A stretch of DNA of 64,000 nt from Amycolatopsis orientalis DSM 40040 = KCTC 9412 (GTDB lineage Bacteria > Actinomycetota > Actinomycetes > Mycobacteriales > Pseudonocardiaceae): positions 62,001 through 126,000 of the forward strand of contig NZ_ASJB01000061.1 of the NCBI RefSeq assembly GCF_000478275.1, read 5' to 3'. Of this stretch, positions 8,214 through 16,199 are shown in pieces; positions within the stretch are counted from its first letter, which is position 1, and each line of letters begins with the position of its first letter. The notes beneath the pieces are model-generated. The model searched no databases. It saw only the letters and a program-made list of their open reading frames with translations, and was not told the DNA's origin. Position numbers and translations under genes: made by a program.

Positions 8214-8627
8214 ATGAGTCCCACGACGGCCAACGGTTCCGCGCCGGTGCCGGGACGCCGGTCGACGAAACAGCGGGCCGCCGTAGTCGAGCTGCTCAAG
8301 GAGATCGACGACTTCCGTTCCGCCCAGGAACTGCACGACGAGCTGCGCAAACGCGGTGACGGGATCGGGCTCACCACGGTGTACCGGACGCTGCAGTCGC
8401 TGTCGGAAGCCGGCGAGATCGACACCCTGCGCACCGACACCGGCGAGGCCATCTACCGCCGCTGCTCGTCGCACCACCACCATCACCTGGTGTGCCGGCT
8501 CTGCGGCAGCACCGTCGAGGTGGAGGGCCCGGCCGTCGAACGCTGGGCCGAGAAGATCGCTTCGGAGCACGGCTTCTCCGACATCAGCCACACCGTGGAG
8601 ATCGTCGGCACCTGCTCGAACCACTGA
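8214..8627 (+). CDS. zur: Zinc uptake regulator Zur (Fur family, FurB)
   Basis: 137-residue zinc-dependent repressor. The N-terminal winged helix contains DGIGLTTVYRTLQSLSEAGEID. Metal ligands are visible in the HHHHHLVCRLCG stretch (about 87-98). The structural site has C94 and C97, with the C-terminal pair reading CSNH, so the last ligand is His137 instead of the usual Cys. A GTG at 8208 overlaps the smtB stop, but ATG 8214 has the better spacing to AGGAGGGG. It pairs with SmtB to cover low and high zinc; the membrane genes on the other side of the hairpin are plausible targets. Confidence 0.92.
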   Translation: MSPTTANGSAPVPGRRSTKQRAAVVELLKEIDDFRSAQELHDELRKRGDGIGLTTVYRTLQSLSEAGEIDTLRTDTGEAIYRRCSSHHHHHLVCRLCGSTVEVEGPAVERWAEKIASEHGFSDISHTVEIVGTCSNH

Positions 8628-8632
8628 CGAGC

Positions 8633-8685
8633 GCCATGAAAGGACCTTTCCTTGCAAATTTGGCAAGGAAAGGTCCTTTCATGGC
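8633..8685. terminator. Bidirectional terminator hairpin between convergent genes
   Basis: Perfect 23-base arms (8633-8655 and 8663-8685, left arm starting GCCATGAAAGGACCTTTCCT) with an AAATTTG loop. It fills the gap between zur (+) and the TIGR03943-type gene (-), so it can act on both. Confidence 0.85.
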
Positions 8686-8691
8686 ATCCGG

Positions 8692-9417
8692 TCAGTACTC
8701 GTAGGGGTCCTTGGGCGCCGGCACCTGCCGCACCGAGGCGAGCGTGAAGTCCGGCATGTAGCTGTTCTCCCGCACGGCGGTGCCCGGCACGACCGTCCCG
8801 GTCACCTCCAGCCAGGTGTCGTTCCCGAACCCCGACACGCCCTCCCCCACCAGCCGCACGGTGATCGGGTAAGCGTCGGCCGCGCAGCAGCCGATGACCA
8901 GCCTGGCCAGCATGGTGTTGCCCTCGTTGTGCACGACGAAGCCGGACAGCCGCACCGTGCGCCCGTTCAGGGTTCCGCTCTTGTCCCAGCCCGCGCGGCT
9001 GACGAACTCGTTGACCTCCAGCGGCACCACGTCCCCGGCCGGCAGCGGCGGAAAGGCGGCCGCGTTGCTGGCCGAAGCGCTCTGCGGCACCCTGGCCTCG
9101 GTCCGGGTCACCGAGTCGGCGCCCAGCGCGGGCGGCGCGACCAGGAAGACGGCCAGCACCGGCACCATCAGCAGCCAGGCCGAACGGGTGTTGTGGTCGT
9201 GCGCGTGGACGTCACCGGCGACGACGGCGGCCGCGCGCGCGGCCAGCAGGTCGCGGACGATCGCGACCGCGCCCAGCGCCACCATCACCGCGCCACCGGC
9301 GATGATCCACGGCTGCTGCGCGGGTTTGACGTAGCGCAGGTAGTCGCCGTTGATGGTGATCTTGAGCAGCGCCCCGCCGAGCAGGATCAGCAGGATGTTC
9401 TGGGTCTCGCGTTTCAC
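8692..9417 (-). CDS. TIGR03943-family membrane protein (partner of the following permease)
   Basis: 241 residues: hydrophobic segments at about 7-22, 36-55 and 80-100, a His-rich loop (GDVHAHDHN), then an extracellular domain with the family block RLVIGCCAADAYPITVRL. TIGR03943/YcgQ-type proteins occur as the second half of a two-gene unit with a YcgR/ArsP-type permease. That matches this locus, where the GTG start overlaps the permease stop (GTGA). The biochemical role is not established. Placement beside smtB-zur makes divalent-metal handling the leading guess. Confidence 0.8.
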   Translation of the reverse strand: MKRETQNILLILLGGALLKITINGDYLRYVKPAQQPWIIAGGAVMVALGAVAIVRDLLAARAAAVVAGDVHAHDHNTRSAWLLMVPVLAVFLVAPPALGADSVTRTEARVPQSASASNAAAFPPLPAGDVVPLEVNEFVSRAGWDKSGTLNGRTVRLSGFVVHNEGNTMLARLVIGCCAADAYPITVRLVGEGVSGFGNDTWLEVTGTVVPGTAVRENSYMPDFTLASVRQVPAPKDPYEY

Positions 9418-10430
9418 GCGCCACCTCCGAGGATCAGCGTGCCCGAGACGACGGCGCAGGACAGCGCGACGACGAAGGTCACCGGCGCGAACCGCAGCGC
9501 GAAGGATTTCCCGAACGTCCCGGTCTGCAGGGCGAACAGCTTGACGTCGATCGCGGGCCCGACCACCAGGAACACCAGTTTCGGCAGCAGCGGCATCGCG
9601 GTCAGCGAAGCGGCGACGAAGGCGTCGGCCTCACTGCACAGCGCCAGCACGACGGCGAGCACGGCCATCACCAGCACCCCGAGCACGATCTGCTCCCCCA
9701 ACACCCCGAACCACTTGGCGGGCACGAGCACGTTCATAGCGGCGGCGATCATCGCGCCGAGCACGAGGAATCCGCCCGCCTCGACCAGATCCGCCCGCGC
9801 GGTCTCGGCGAAGGTCTTCCAGCGGGAACCGTGCTGGACCTCCGGGAGACGCCGCAGCGCCCGCTCCGCGATCCAGTCGAGTTTGCCCCACTTCGCCCAC
9901 AGCCAGCCCATCACCATCGCTGTGGCGAGCGAACCGGCGAACCGGGCGAACACCATCTCCGGGTTCCCCGGGAACGCCACCGCCGTGGCGACCAGCACCA
10001 CCGGGTTCACCGCGGGCGCGGCCAGCAGGAACGTCAGCGCGGCCGCGGGCGCGACGCCCTGGCCGATCAGCCGTCGCGCCACCGGCACCGACGCGCATTC
10101 GCAGCCCGGCAGGGCGACCCCGGCCAGGCCCGCGACACCGACCGCCGCCCCCGCGCGCCGCGGCAGCACCTTCTCCAGCACCCGCGCGGGCACGAACGCC
10201 GCGATCGCGCCGCTGATCAGCACCCCGAGCACCAGGAACGGCAGCGCCTGCACGCAGACCGCGACGAACACCGTCGAGCCGGTCCGCAGCGCGGGCACGT
10301 CGAACACCTGCTGGAGCCAGCTCTGCCCGAGGATCGCGATCAGCAGGATCGCGCAGAGCACCTCGATCGAGGTGATCTTGAACCGCCGGACGGGTTTCTT
10401 CTCCGGGGCGCTGCTGGAAATGGTTTCCAC
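9414..10430 (-). CDS. Permease of the YcgR/ArsP_1 (DUF318) family
   Basis: About 338 residues and eight or more transmembrane helices. The family signature ALPGCECASVPVARRLIGQGV, with its Gly-Cys-Glu-Cys core, lies in the first half, and a second repeat has ALCSEADAFVAASLT. The start is uncertain: GTG 10430 is used here, without a clear ribosome site. An upstream GTG at 10499 would overlap the preceding gene. It is co-translated with the TIGR03943 protein. Family members are linked to metal or thiol-reactive compound resistance, but the substrate here is unknown. Confidence 0.8.
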   Translation of the reverse strand: METISSSAPEKKPVRRFKITSIEVLCAILLIAILGQSWLQQVFDVPALRTGSTVFVAVCVQALPFLVLGVLISGAIAAFVPARVLEKVLPRRAGAAVGVAGLAGVALPGCECASVPVARRLIGQGVAPAAALTFLLAAPAVNPVVLVATAVAFPGNPEMVFARFAGSLATAMVMGWLWAKWGKLDWIAERALRRLPEVQHGSRWKTFAETARADLVEAGGFLVLGAMIAAAMNVLVPAKWFGVLGEQIVLGVLVMAVLAVVLALCSEADAFVAASLTAMPLLPKLVFLVVGPAIDVKLFALQTGTFGKSFALRFAPVTFVVALSCAVVSGTLILGGGA

Positions 10431-10467
10431 GTGCGAGATGATGCCAGGTGACCCTGTGTCCCGGAGG

Positions 10468-10890
10468 TCAGTCCCCGGGAGCCGTGCCCAGAAGATCACT
10501 TCGCAGCTGGGACGCGGTCGACACGACCAGCATGAGCAGCGTCCCGAGCGGCGAGGGCTCCATACCCTCGGCCGGGAACGCGTACCTCAGCGTGATGTCG
10601 ATCCCCTTCTCCGAGCGCACGACCCCGAGCGTCCCGAACAGGCCCTGCCCGGCGCGCTCCGCCGCCGAGGCCGCGATCGCCGGATCGTCCGGCAGATCCC
10701 AGGCGACCACGCAGGTCAGGCTCAGCACGGTCAGCCCTTCGGCCAGCCGGGTCGCTTGGATGACGCAGGGGACGTCCGCGTGCGAGAAGGTCAGCGCGCC
10801 GTCGTCGTCGACGTGGACTTCGAGATAGCGCTCGAGGGCTTCCCGCGCCGACGTCAGCAAAGCCGCCGTGTCCACCGCTTCGGTGGTCAT
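10468..10890 (-). CDS. YbjN/CesT-like fold protein
   Basis: 140 residues starting MTTEAVDTAALLTSAREALE. The pattern HVDDDGALTFSHADVPCVIQ followed by LTVLSLTCVVAWDLPDD and a helical end is that of YbjN or type III-secretion-chaperone-like domains common in actinobacteria. No catalytic motif. Its ATG overlaps the uppS stop (ATGA at 10890-10887) and it corresponds in position to M. tuberculosis Rv2360c. The assignment rests on pattern and context only. Confidence 0.65.
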   Translation of the reverse strand: MTTEAVDTAALLTSAREALERYLEVHVDDDGALTFSHADVPCVIQATRLAEGLTVLSLTCVVAWDLPDDPAIAASAAERAGQGLFGTLGVVRSEKGIDITLRYAFPAEGMEPSPLGTLLMLVVSTASQLRSDLLGTAPGD

Positions 10891-11708
10891 GAGGTTCCTT
10901 CCGAAGCCTTGTCGATGGCACCGCCGAAGCGGCGGTCCCGTTTCGCGAACTCGAGGCAGGCCCGCCACAGGTGGGTGCGGTCGAAGTCCGGGAAGAGCGT
11001 GTCCTGGTAGACCATCTCGGCGTAGGCCGACTGCCAGAGCAGGAAGTTCGACGTCCGCTGCTCCCCCGACGGCCGCAGGAACAGGTCCACGTCCGGCATG
11101 TCGGGCTGGTACAGGTACTTCCCGATGGTCTTCTCGGTGACCTTGTCCGGGTTCAGTTTCCCGTCGGCCACGTCCTGGGCCATCCGGCGCATGGCGTCGG
11201 CCAGTTCCGCGCGGCCGCCGTAGTTGACGCACATGGTCATGTTCAGCGCCGTGTTGTGCTTGGTCTTCTCCTCGGCGACCTGCAGTTCCTTGATCACGCT
11301 CGCCCACAGCTTGGGACGGCGCCCCGCCCAGCGGATGCGGACGCCGATCGAGCCGAGGTAGTCGACCTGACGGCGGATGGTGTCGCGGTTGAAGCCCATC
11401 AGGAAGCGGACCTCTTCCGGGCTCCGCTTCCAGTTCTCGGTGGAGAACGCGTACACCGACAGCCATTTGACGCCGAGTTCCACGGCACCGCTGGCGACGT
11501 CGATCATCACCGCTTCCCCGCGCTTGTGGCCTTCGATCCGCGGCAGGCCGCGCTGGTTGGCCCAGCGGCCGTTGCCGTCCATCACCAGCGCCACATGCTT
11601 CGGGAGGAGTTCCTTCGGGATCTCCGGCGGCCGGGCACCGGACGGATGCGGCTCCGGCGCGCGAAGTTCGAATTGTGACGCCTTGTTCTCGCGTCCCCTG
11701 CGCAGCAC
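10887..11708 (-). CDS. uppS: (2Z)-polyprenyl diphosphate synthase (UppS/cis-prenyltransferase)
   Basis: Makes the polyprenyl diphosphate carrier lipid for cell-wall glycan assembly. The 273 residues contain HVALVMDGNGRWANQRGLPR (catalytic Asp in MDGNGRW), SVYAFSTENWKR, and RPSGEQRTSNFLLWQSAYAE, all signatures of the cis-prenyltransferase family. The order with recO upstream matches Rv2361c (decaprenyl diphosphate synthase) and Rv2362c. Chain length of the product cannot be read from sequence. Confidence 0.95.
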   Translation of the reverse strand: MLRRGRENKASQFELRAPEPHPSGARPPEIPKELLPKHVALVMDGNGRWANQRGLPRIEGHKRGEAVMIDVASGAVELGVKWLSVYAFSTENWKRSPEEVRFLMGFNRDTIRRQVDYLGSIGVRIRWAGRRPKLWASVIKELQVAEEKTKHNTALNMTMCVNYGGRAELADAMRRMAQDVADGKLNPDKVTEKTIGKYLYQPDMPDVDLFLRPSGEQRTSNFLLWQSAYAEMVYQDTLFPDFDRTHLWRACLEFAKRDRRFGGAIDKASEGTS

Positions 11709-11747
11709 CTTCGAGCCTCCTGATCGAGTGAACCTGTGCCTGCGACC

Positions 11748-12509
11748 CTACTGCGCTCCGGTGACGCCCTCCCGCGCACGCCTCTCCACCAGCGGCAGTG
11801 ACCGCAGCTGACGCTCCAGATGCCACTGCAGATGCGCCGCGACCAGGCCGGACGCGTCCCGCCGAGGCACCGGCGACGCCGCTTCGGCCACCGGCCACTC
11901 GCCGTGCAGGAGCGCCGCGAGCAGGGTCAGCACCTCCTGGGAGGGGTGGACACAGCCGGGAACCCGGCAATCCGGGCACATCGAGCCGCCCGCCGACACG
12001 CTGAACGCCTTGTGCGGGCCCGGCAGGCCGCACCGGGCGCATTCGGTGATCGCGGGCGCCCATCCCGCGTAGGCCATGGCCCGCAGGAAGAAGGCGTCGA
12101 GGATGAGGGAGCTGTCGCGTTCGCCGCCCGCGAGCGCCCGAAGGGCCCCGACGACGAGCATGTAGAGCTTGAGGACCGGTTCGCCCTCTTCGGCGGACAG
12201 CCTGTCGGCCGTCTCGGCGATGGCGCTCGCCGCGGTGTAGCGCTGATAGTCGGCCACCAGCGGCAGCGCGAAGGCGTCGACCGTCTCGACCTGGGTGATC
12301 ACGTCGAGGGAACGGCCGGTGTAGAACTGGACGTCGACATGCCCGAACGGCTCCAGGCGCGCCCCGAACCGTGACGACGTCCGACGCACGCCTTTCGCGA
12401 CCGCACGGACCTTGCCGTGCCGCCGCGTGAGCAGGGTGATGATCCGGTCGGCCTCACCGAGCTTGTGCGTCCGCAACACCACTCCGGTGTCGCGATAGAG
12501 GTTCACCAC
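11748..12509 (-). CDS. recO: DNA repair protein RecO
   Basis: 253-residue recombination mediator that helps load RecA through the RecFOR route. An N-terminal OB fold starts VNLYRDTGVVLRTHKLGEADRIITLLTRRHG. A central helical region follows, with a zinc site (CARCG ... CPDC ... C) at about 150-185. The start is the first of two consecutive GTG codons at 12509. It lies upstream of uppS, as in mycobacteria. Confidence 0.95.
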   Translation of the reverse strand: MVNLYRDTGVVLRTHKLGEADRIITLLTRRHGKVRAVAKGVRRTSSRFGARLEPFGHVDVQFYTGRSLDVITQVETVDAFALPLVADYQRYTAASAIAETADRLSAEEGEPVLKLYMLVVGALRALAGGERDSSLILDAFFLRAMAYAGWAPAITECARCGLPGPHKAFSVSAGGSMCPDCRVPGCVHPSQEVLTLLAALLHGEWPVAEAASPVPRRDASGLVAAHLQWHLERQLRSLPLVERRAREGVTGAQ

Positions 12510-12558
12510 CCCGACATCGTCCCACCCGGGGCCGACATCGGGGCGGTGTGCCCCGGAA

Positions 12559-12996
12559 TCAGCAGTAGCTGCCGTAGCAGCTGTAGGTCGCGGTCGAAGC
12601 CGCGACGATCGAGATGATGATCATCACGATGGCGAAAGCACAGCCCACGCCACCGATGATCGACGCGATCATGCACATGGTCCGCGTCGACCTCGACGCG
12701 TCCGCGGCGGCGGCGTAGTTGCCCTGCATCTTGTAGGTGTTGACCTCGTTGGACTTCATGATCGCGAAGATCGCGATGATCCAGCAGAGGAAGATGCAGC
12801 CGATCGCCCAGCCCTTGTAGTCCTTGATGGCGTTGATATCGCCGCCACCACCGGGCATACCGCCCGGCGCGCCGTAGGGAGACGGGGCGCCGTACGGGGC
12901 CGGCTGGCCGTAGGGAGCGGGCATGCCACCGGAAGGCGGGCCGTAGCCAGGCTGCTGCTGGCCATAGGGCTGCTGCTGGCCGTAGGGGTTGGTCAT
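12559..12996 (-). CDS. CD225/dispanin-like small membrane protein A
   Basis: 145 residues: a Gln/Pro/Gly/Tyr-rich N-terminal half built of PYGQ-type repeats, then two transmembrane segments at about 62-80 and 108-135. The linking stretch KSNEVNTYKMQGNYAAAADAS is the conserved dispanin (CD225) loop. It is nearly identical to protein B (13024-13497) across the membrane part. The end is Cys/Tyr-rich (TYSCYGSYC). In bacteria this family is often found near membrane or cell-division genes; function is unknown. Confidence 0.8.
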   Translation of the reverse strand: MTNPYGQQQPYGQQQPGYGPPSGGMPAPYGQPAPYGAPSPYGAPGGMPGGGGDINAIKDYKGWAIGCIFLCWIIAIFAIMKSNEVNTYKMQGNYAAAADASRSTRTMCMIASIIGGVGCAFAIVMIIISIVAASTATYSCYGSYC

Positions 12997-13023
12997 TTCG
13001 AATGGTCCTCGTTGTTCTTTCGG

Positions 13024-13497
13024 TCAGAACGCCGTCGCGGCGGCCAGGATGATCCAGAGAATGGAGAACAGGCAGCCGACGCCGCCGATGATCGAGGCGA
13101 TCATGCACATGGTCTTCGTCGACTTCGACGCGTCCATGGCGGCGGCGTAGTTGCCCTGCATCTTATAAGTGTTGACCTCGTTGGACTTCATGATCGCGAA
13201 GATCGCGATGATCCAGCAGAGGAAGATGCAGCCGATCGCCCAGCCCTTGTAGTCGGGGATCGAGTTGATGTCCCCGCCACCGGGCATGCCGCCCGGAGCG
13301 CCATACGGCGCGGGCTGGCCGTACGGGGAAGGCTGACCGTACGGCGCCGGCTGGCCGTACGGCATGGGGTTCGCGCCCGAAGGCTGACCGTACGGTGCGG
13401 GCGTGGCGCCGGACGGAGGTCCGTAGCCGGGCTGAGGCTGCTGGCCATAAGGCTGCTGCTGGCCGTAGCCGGGCTGCTGGCCGTACGGGTTCGTCAT
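13024..13497 (-). CDS. CD225/dispanin-like small membrane protein B
   Basis: 157 residues with the same plan as protein A: a PYGQ-repeat N-terminus of about 80 residues, then two transmembrane segments around KSNEVNTYKMQGNYAAAMDAS. ATG 13497 is chosen because GGGGA lies just before it; a GTG four codons earlier is possible. It arose by tandem duplication with protein A, 27 bases downstream. Confidence 0.8.
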   Translation of the reverse strand: MTNPYGQQPGYGQQQPYGQQPQPGYGPPSGATPAPYGQPSGANPMPYGQPAPYGQPSPYGQPAPYGAPGGMPGGGDINSIPDYKGWAIGCIFLCWIIAIFAIMKSNEVNTYKMQGNYAAAMDASKSTKTMCMIASIIGGVGCLFSILWIILAAATAF

Positions 13498-13552
13498 CGG
13501 GTTCCCCACTTGTGTCGTGCTTCCCGGCGGGTGGATCCCGCCGGTCGTTCCG

Positions 13553-14728
13553 TTACTGCTGCGGTGTTCCGGGCCCGTTCGGCCCCTCCGCGCCGGGCAG
13601 CTGCTGCCTCAGCTGCTCCGGCGTGATCTTCTGCGTCGGCTCGGCTTCGTCGAACGCGGACGGCGCCTGCTCAGGCTGGTTCTGCTGCCCCGGACGGAGG
13701 ACCTGGGTCGGCTCGGCCTCGCCGAAGCCCGGTTCGGTTTGGGACTCCGAGGACGGTAGCGCGGTTCCCTGCGGCTGCTGCCCGAACGGCTGCGACGGCT
13801 GGGACGACTGATGGGCCTGCTGCCCGAACGGCTGCGGCTGCTGGGCGGGCTGCCCGAACGGCGACGGCTGCTGCGGCTGGCCGAAGGCACCCGAGGGGGC
13901 CTGCTGCGGCTGGCCGAACGGCGACGGCTGGGCGGGGAACGGCGACGACTGCGGCGCGGGGAAACCGGCCTGGCCGCCGAACTGCTGCGCTCCGGGAACC
14001 TCGGCGTCGACGGGAAGCACGATCGTGCCGACGATCTTGTCCGAGAAGGTTTGCCGCTTCAGGTCCCACAGCGGCCACCAGTAGCCGAGACCGAAGAGGA
14101 AGTTGTCGAGGAAGTGGCAGAACTCGCGCGCGATCGTCATCCCGATGCCGAGCGGCTCGCCGGTGGCTTCCTTGAGCAGCTTGATCTTCATGAACCGCTT
14201 GCCGAGCGACTGCCCGGTGGTGCCCATCAGGATCCAGCGGTTCCAGATGGTGAAGCCGAAGAACGCGATCCCGGTGATGCCCATCGCCGCGCTCCCGACG
14301 GATTCACTCACCAGGAAGAGCAGTCCACCGATGAGGTAGACCAGAAGGACCGGGCTGAAGTCGATCAGCATCGCGGCGAGCCGCTTGCCCCAGTGGGCGT
14401 ACGCGTGCGAGGGCAGGCCGTACGGCGAAGCCTGACCGAACGGCGCCTGCTGACCGAATGGGGGCTGGCCCTGCTGTCCGGGCTGCTGACCGAAGGGGGA
14501 CTGCTGCTGCGGCTGCCCGAACGGCGACTGCTGCGCCGGCGGCTGCTGGCCGAACGGCGAGGACTGCGGCTGCTGGCCGAAGGGAGAAGGCTGGTCGCCC
14601 TGGGGAGGTTGCTGAGGCTGCTGACCGAAGGGCGAGGGCTGGTCACCCTGCTGGCCCTCCCCCGGAGGAGGCCCGAACCCGGACGGCGGCTGGTGTCCCG
14701 GCGGCTGCTGGCCGTAGGGAGTGGTCAT
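13553..14728 (-). CDS. RDD-family membrane protein with long Gln/Pro-rich flanks
   Basis: 391 residues. Residues 1-105 are low-complexity FGQQP/SPFGQ repeats. An RDD domain follows at about 110-255, with RLAAMLIDF at its start, membrane helices, and TGQSLGKRFMKIKLL. Another 130-residue Pro/Gln-rich tail ends ITPEQLRQQLPGAEGPNG. The GAGGGG ribosome site is 5 bases before the ATG. The RDD function is unresolved; flanking tails on both sides of the domain are longer than usual. It lies inside the dispanin cluster. Confidence 0.82.
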   Translation of the reverse strand: MTTPYGQQPPGHQPPSGFGPPPGEGQQGDQPSPFGQQPQQPPQGDQPSPFGQQPQSSPFGQQPPAQQSPFGQPQQQSPFGQQPGQQGQPPFGQQAPFGQASPYGLPSHAYAHWGKRLAAMLIDFSPVLLVYLIGGLLFLVSESVGSAAMGITGIAFFGFTIWNRWILMGTTGQSLGKRFMKIKLLKEATGEPLGIGMTIAREFCHFLDNFLFGLGYWWPLWDLKRQTFSDKIVGTIVLPVDAEVPGAQQFGGQAGFPAPQSSPFPAQPSPFGQPQQAPSGAFGQPQQPSPFGQPAQQPQPFGQQAHQSSQPSQPFGQQPQGTALPSSESQTEPGFGEAEPTQVLRPGQQNQPEQAPSAFDEAEPTQKITPEQLRQQLPGAEGPNGPGTPQQ

Positions 14729-14877
14729 CGAAATCCCCTCGCTGGTTCCTCGCCCCCTGGCGCACGGGGCCCTCGTGCGGCGACCCGGCCTGAATGTACG
14801 GCATGGGTACACACCGAGCAGACCGGTGCGCGGGAGCGTACTCGGTGCCACCGACGATCCGGGCCTCGGCCCGTCGC

Positions 14878-15330
14878 TCAGACGTAGAGCGAGGTGAACG
14901 GGGCGAAGGGCAGGTTACGAATGACGAACCAGACGACGAACACGACACCGAACGCGAGCGGCGTCCAGCGCCAGTGCAACCAGCTGTCCACCGCCCGGCC
15001 ACGGAGCCTGCCGACGGCCCAGGCGACGGTGCTCCAGACGAGCAGCAGCAGGACCACAAAGGACACCGCGTTGTAGTGCAGCGCGGCGGGGATGTCGCCG
15101 TGCAGCGCGCTGTAGACCATGCGCATGCCGCCGCAGCCGGGGCAGGCGATGCCCAGCAACGCCTTGGTGGGACAGACCGGAAGCGGCCCGCCCGGGGTGG
15201 TGGGATCGCCCAGCCACAGTACGACGCAGCCGAGTCCGGCTCCGGCGGCGATGGCCAGCGGTGGCCCCAGCGCGCGGGCCTTCGCTTTGAACCCGCGCGC
15301 CGGGAATCCCGTGTAGACGGACGTCGTCAC
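14878..15330 (-). CDS. DUF2752-family membrane protein
   Basis: 150 residues, with GTG start 15330 overlapping the stop of the upstream dispanin gene (GTGA). The family signature ACPGCGGMRMVYSALHGD lies at about 62-80, with transmembrane helices before and after it. DUF2752 proteins have no proven function. Translational coupling to a CD225 protein suggests they act together. Confidence 0.85.
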   Translation of the reverse strand: MTTSVYTGFPARGFKAKARALGPPLAIAAGAGLGCVVLWLGDPTTPGGPLPVCPTKALLGIACPGCGGMRMVYSALHGDIPAALHYNAVSFVVLLLLVWSTVAWAVGRLRGRAVDSWLHWRWTPLAFGVVFVVWFVIRNLPFAPFTSLYV

Positions 15331-15677
15331 GGCGTGAAGCTTCCCGCCGACGCGCCGATGATGACCATCACCACAATGAAGATGATGTACAGCAGGAAAA
15401 GAACGCCGGTGGCGATCGCTCCCCACATGGACCACTTCTTCGCGTCGTCGGCGGCCTTCTGGGCTTCGGCCTGGAAGCCCTGCGCCCACAACGTCTGGAC
15501 CTGGCTCGACTTCACGATCGCGACGATACCCAGCGGCAAGCAGCACAGCACCGTGCAGAGAATGGCCCACACGAGGTTGTTGTCCGGCGGCGGACCGTAA
15601 TTCGGCATACCGCCGTAGTACGGCTGTTGCGGCGGAGGCCCGCCCGGAGGCGGGTAGTTCGGGTACTGGTCGGTCAT
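15327..15677 (-). CDS. CD225/dispanin-like small membrane protein C
   Basis: 116 residues: a Pro/Tyr-rich N-terminus of about 30 residues, then NNLVWAILCTVLCCLPLGIV, the classic first CD225 membrane segment with its Cys pair. It continues with KSSQVQTLWAQGFQAEAQ and a second helix. It shares its plan with protein D rather than A/B. Confidence 0.88.
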   Translation of the reverse strand: MTDQYPNYPPPGGPPPQQPYYGGMPNYGPPPDNNLVWAILCTVLCCLPLGIVAIVKSSQVQTLWAQGFQAEAQKAADDAKKWSMWGAIATGVLFLLYIIFIVVMVIIGASAGSFTP

Positions 15678-15702
15678 GAGGTCTCCCCCTCGTTCGCCGG
15701 GA

Positions 15703-16044
15703 TCAGCGGTAGTTGTTCACGTCCACCGAGGCCGCGAAGACACCGAGAACGACGAACAGGAGAATGTACAGGACCCAGAGAACCGCGGCGACGATCGCGG
15801 AGATGATGGCCCACTTCTTGGCGGCGTCGGCCGCTTCCTGCGCGGCGGCGGGCTGGCCCTGCGCCCAAAGGGTGTTCACCTGGGTCGACTTCACGATCGA
15901 GACGATGCCGAAGGGGAGGCAGCACAGGATGGTGGTGAGGATGGCCCACACCAGGTTGTTGTTGGGCGGCGGGCCGGGGTTGTTGAAGCCGCCACCGCCC
16001 TGAGGGTCGCCGGAGTAGTTGGGCAGGCCCTGGTTGTCGGTCAT
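15703..16044 (-). CDS. CD225/dispanin-like small membrane protein D
   Basis: 113 residues with the same CD225 layout as protein C (NNLVWAILTTILCCLPFGIV, then KSTQVNTLWAQGQPAAAQEA and a second helix). First gene of the dispanin-RDD-DUF2752 group, 155 bases after the era stop; that gap should hold the group's promoter, but I see no confident -35/-10 pair. Confidence 0.88.
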   Translation of the reverse strand: MTDNQGLPNYSGDPQGGGGFNNPGPPPNNNLVWAILTTILCCLPFGIVSIVKSTQVNTLWAQGQPAAAQEAADAAKKWAIISAIVAAVLWVLYILLFVVLGVFAASVDVNNYR

Positions 16045-16199
16045 TTACCGCTTTCCCTTCACGAATGAGATGTGGAACTGACCCGGGGCGCGCCGCCCGA
16101 TCAGCGATCACCGGAGTCGAGGAGTGAGACTCTAAGGTCACCCGTCCGGTTCCACACCATCAACCGGTCTCCGCGACCGAATCGAGACATACAGTTCAG

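Noticed and set aside
12860..14720. PYGQ and FGQQP coding repeats as DNA minisatellites
   Set aside because: Repeats are imperfect at the DNA level and keep frame and amino-acid pattern, so they are protein low-complexity regions.
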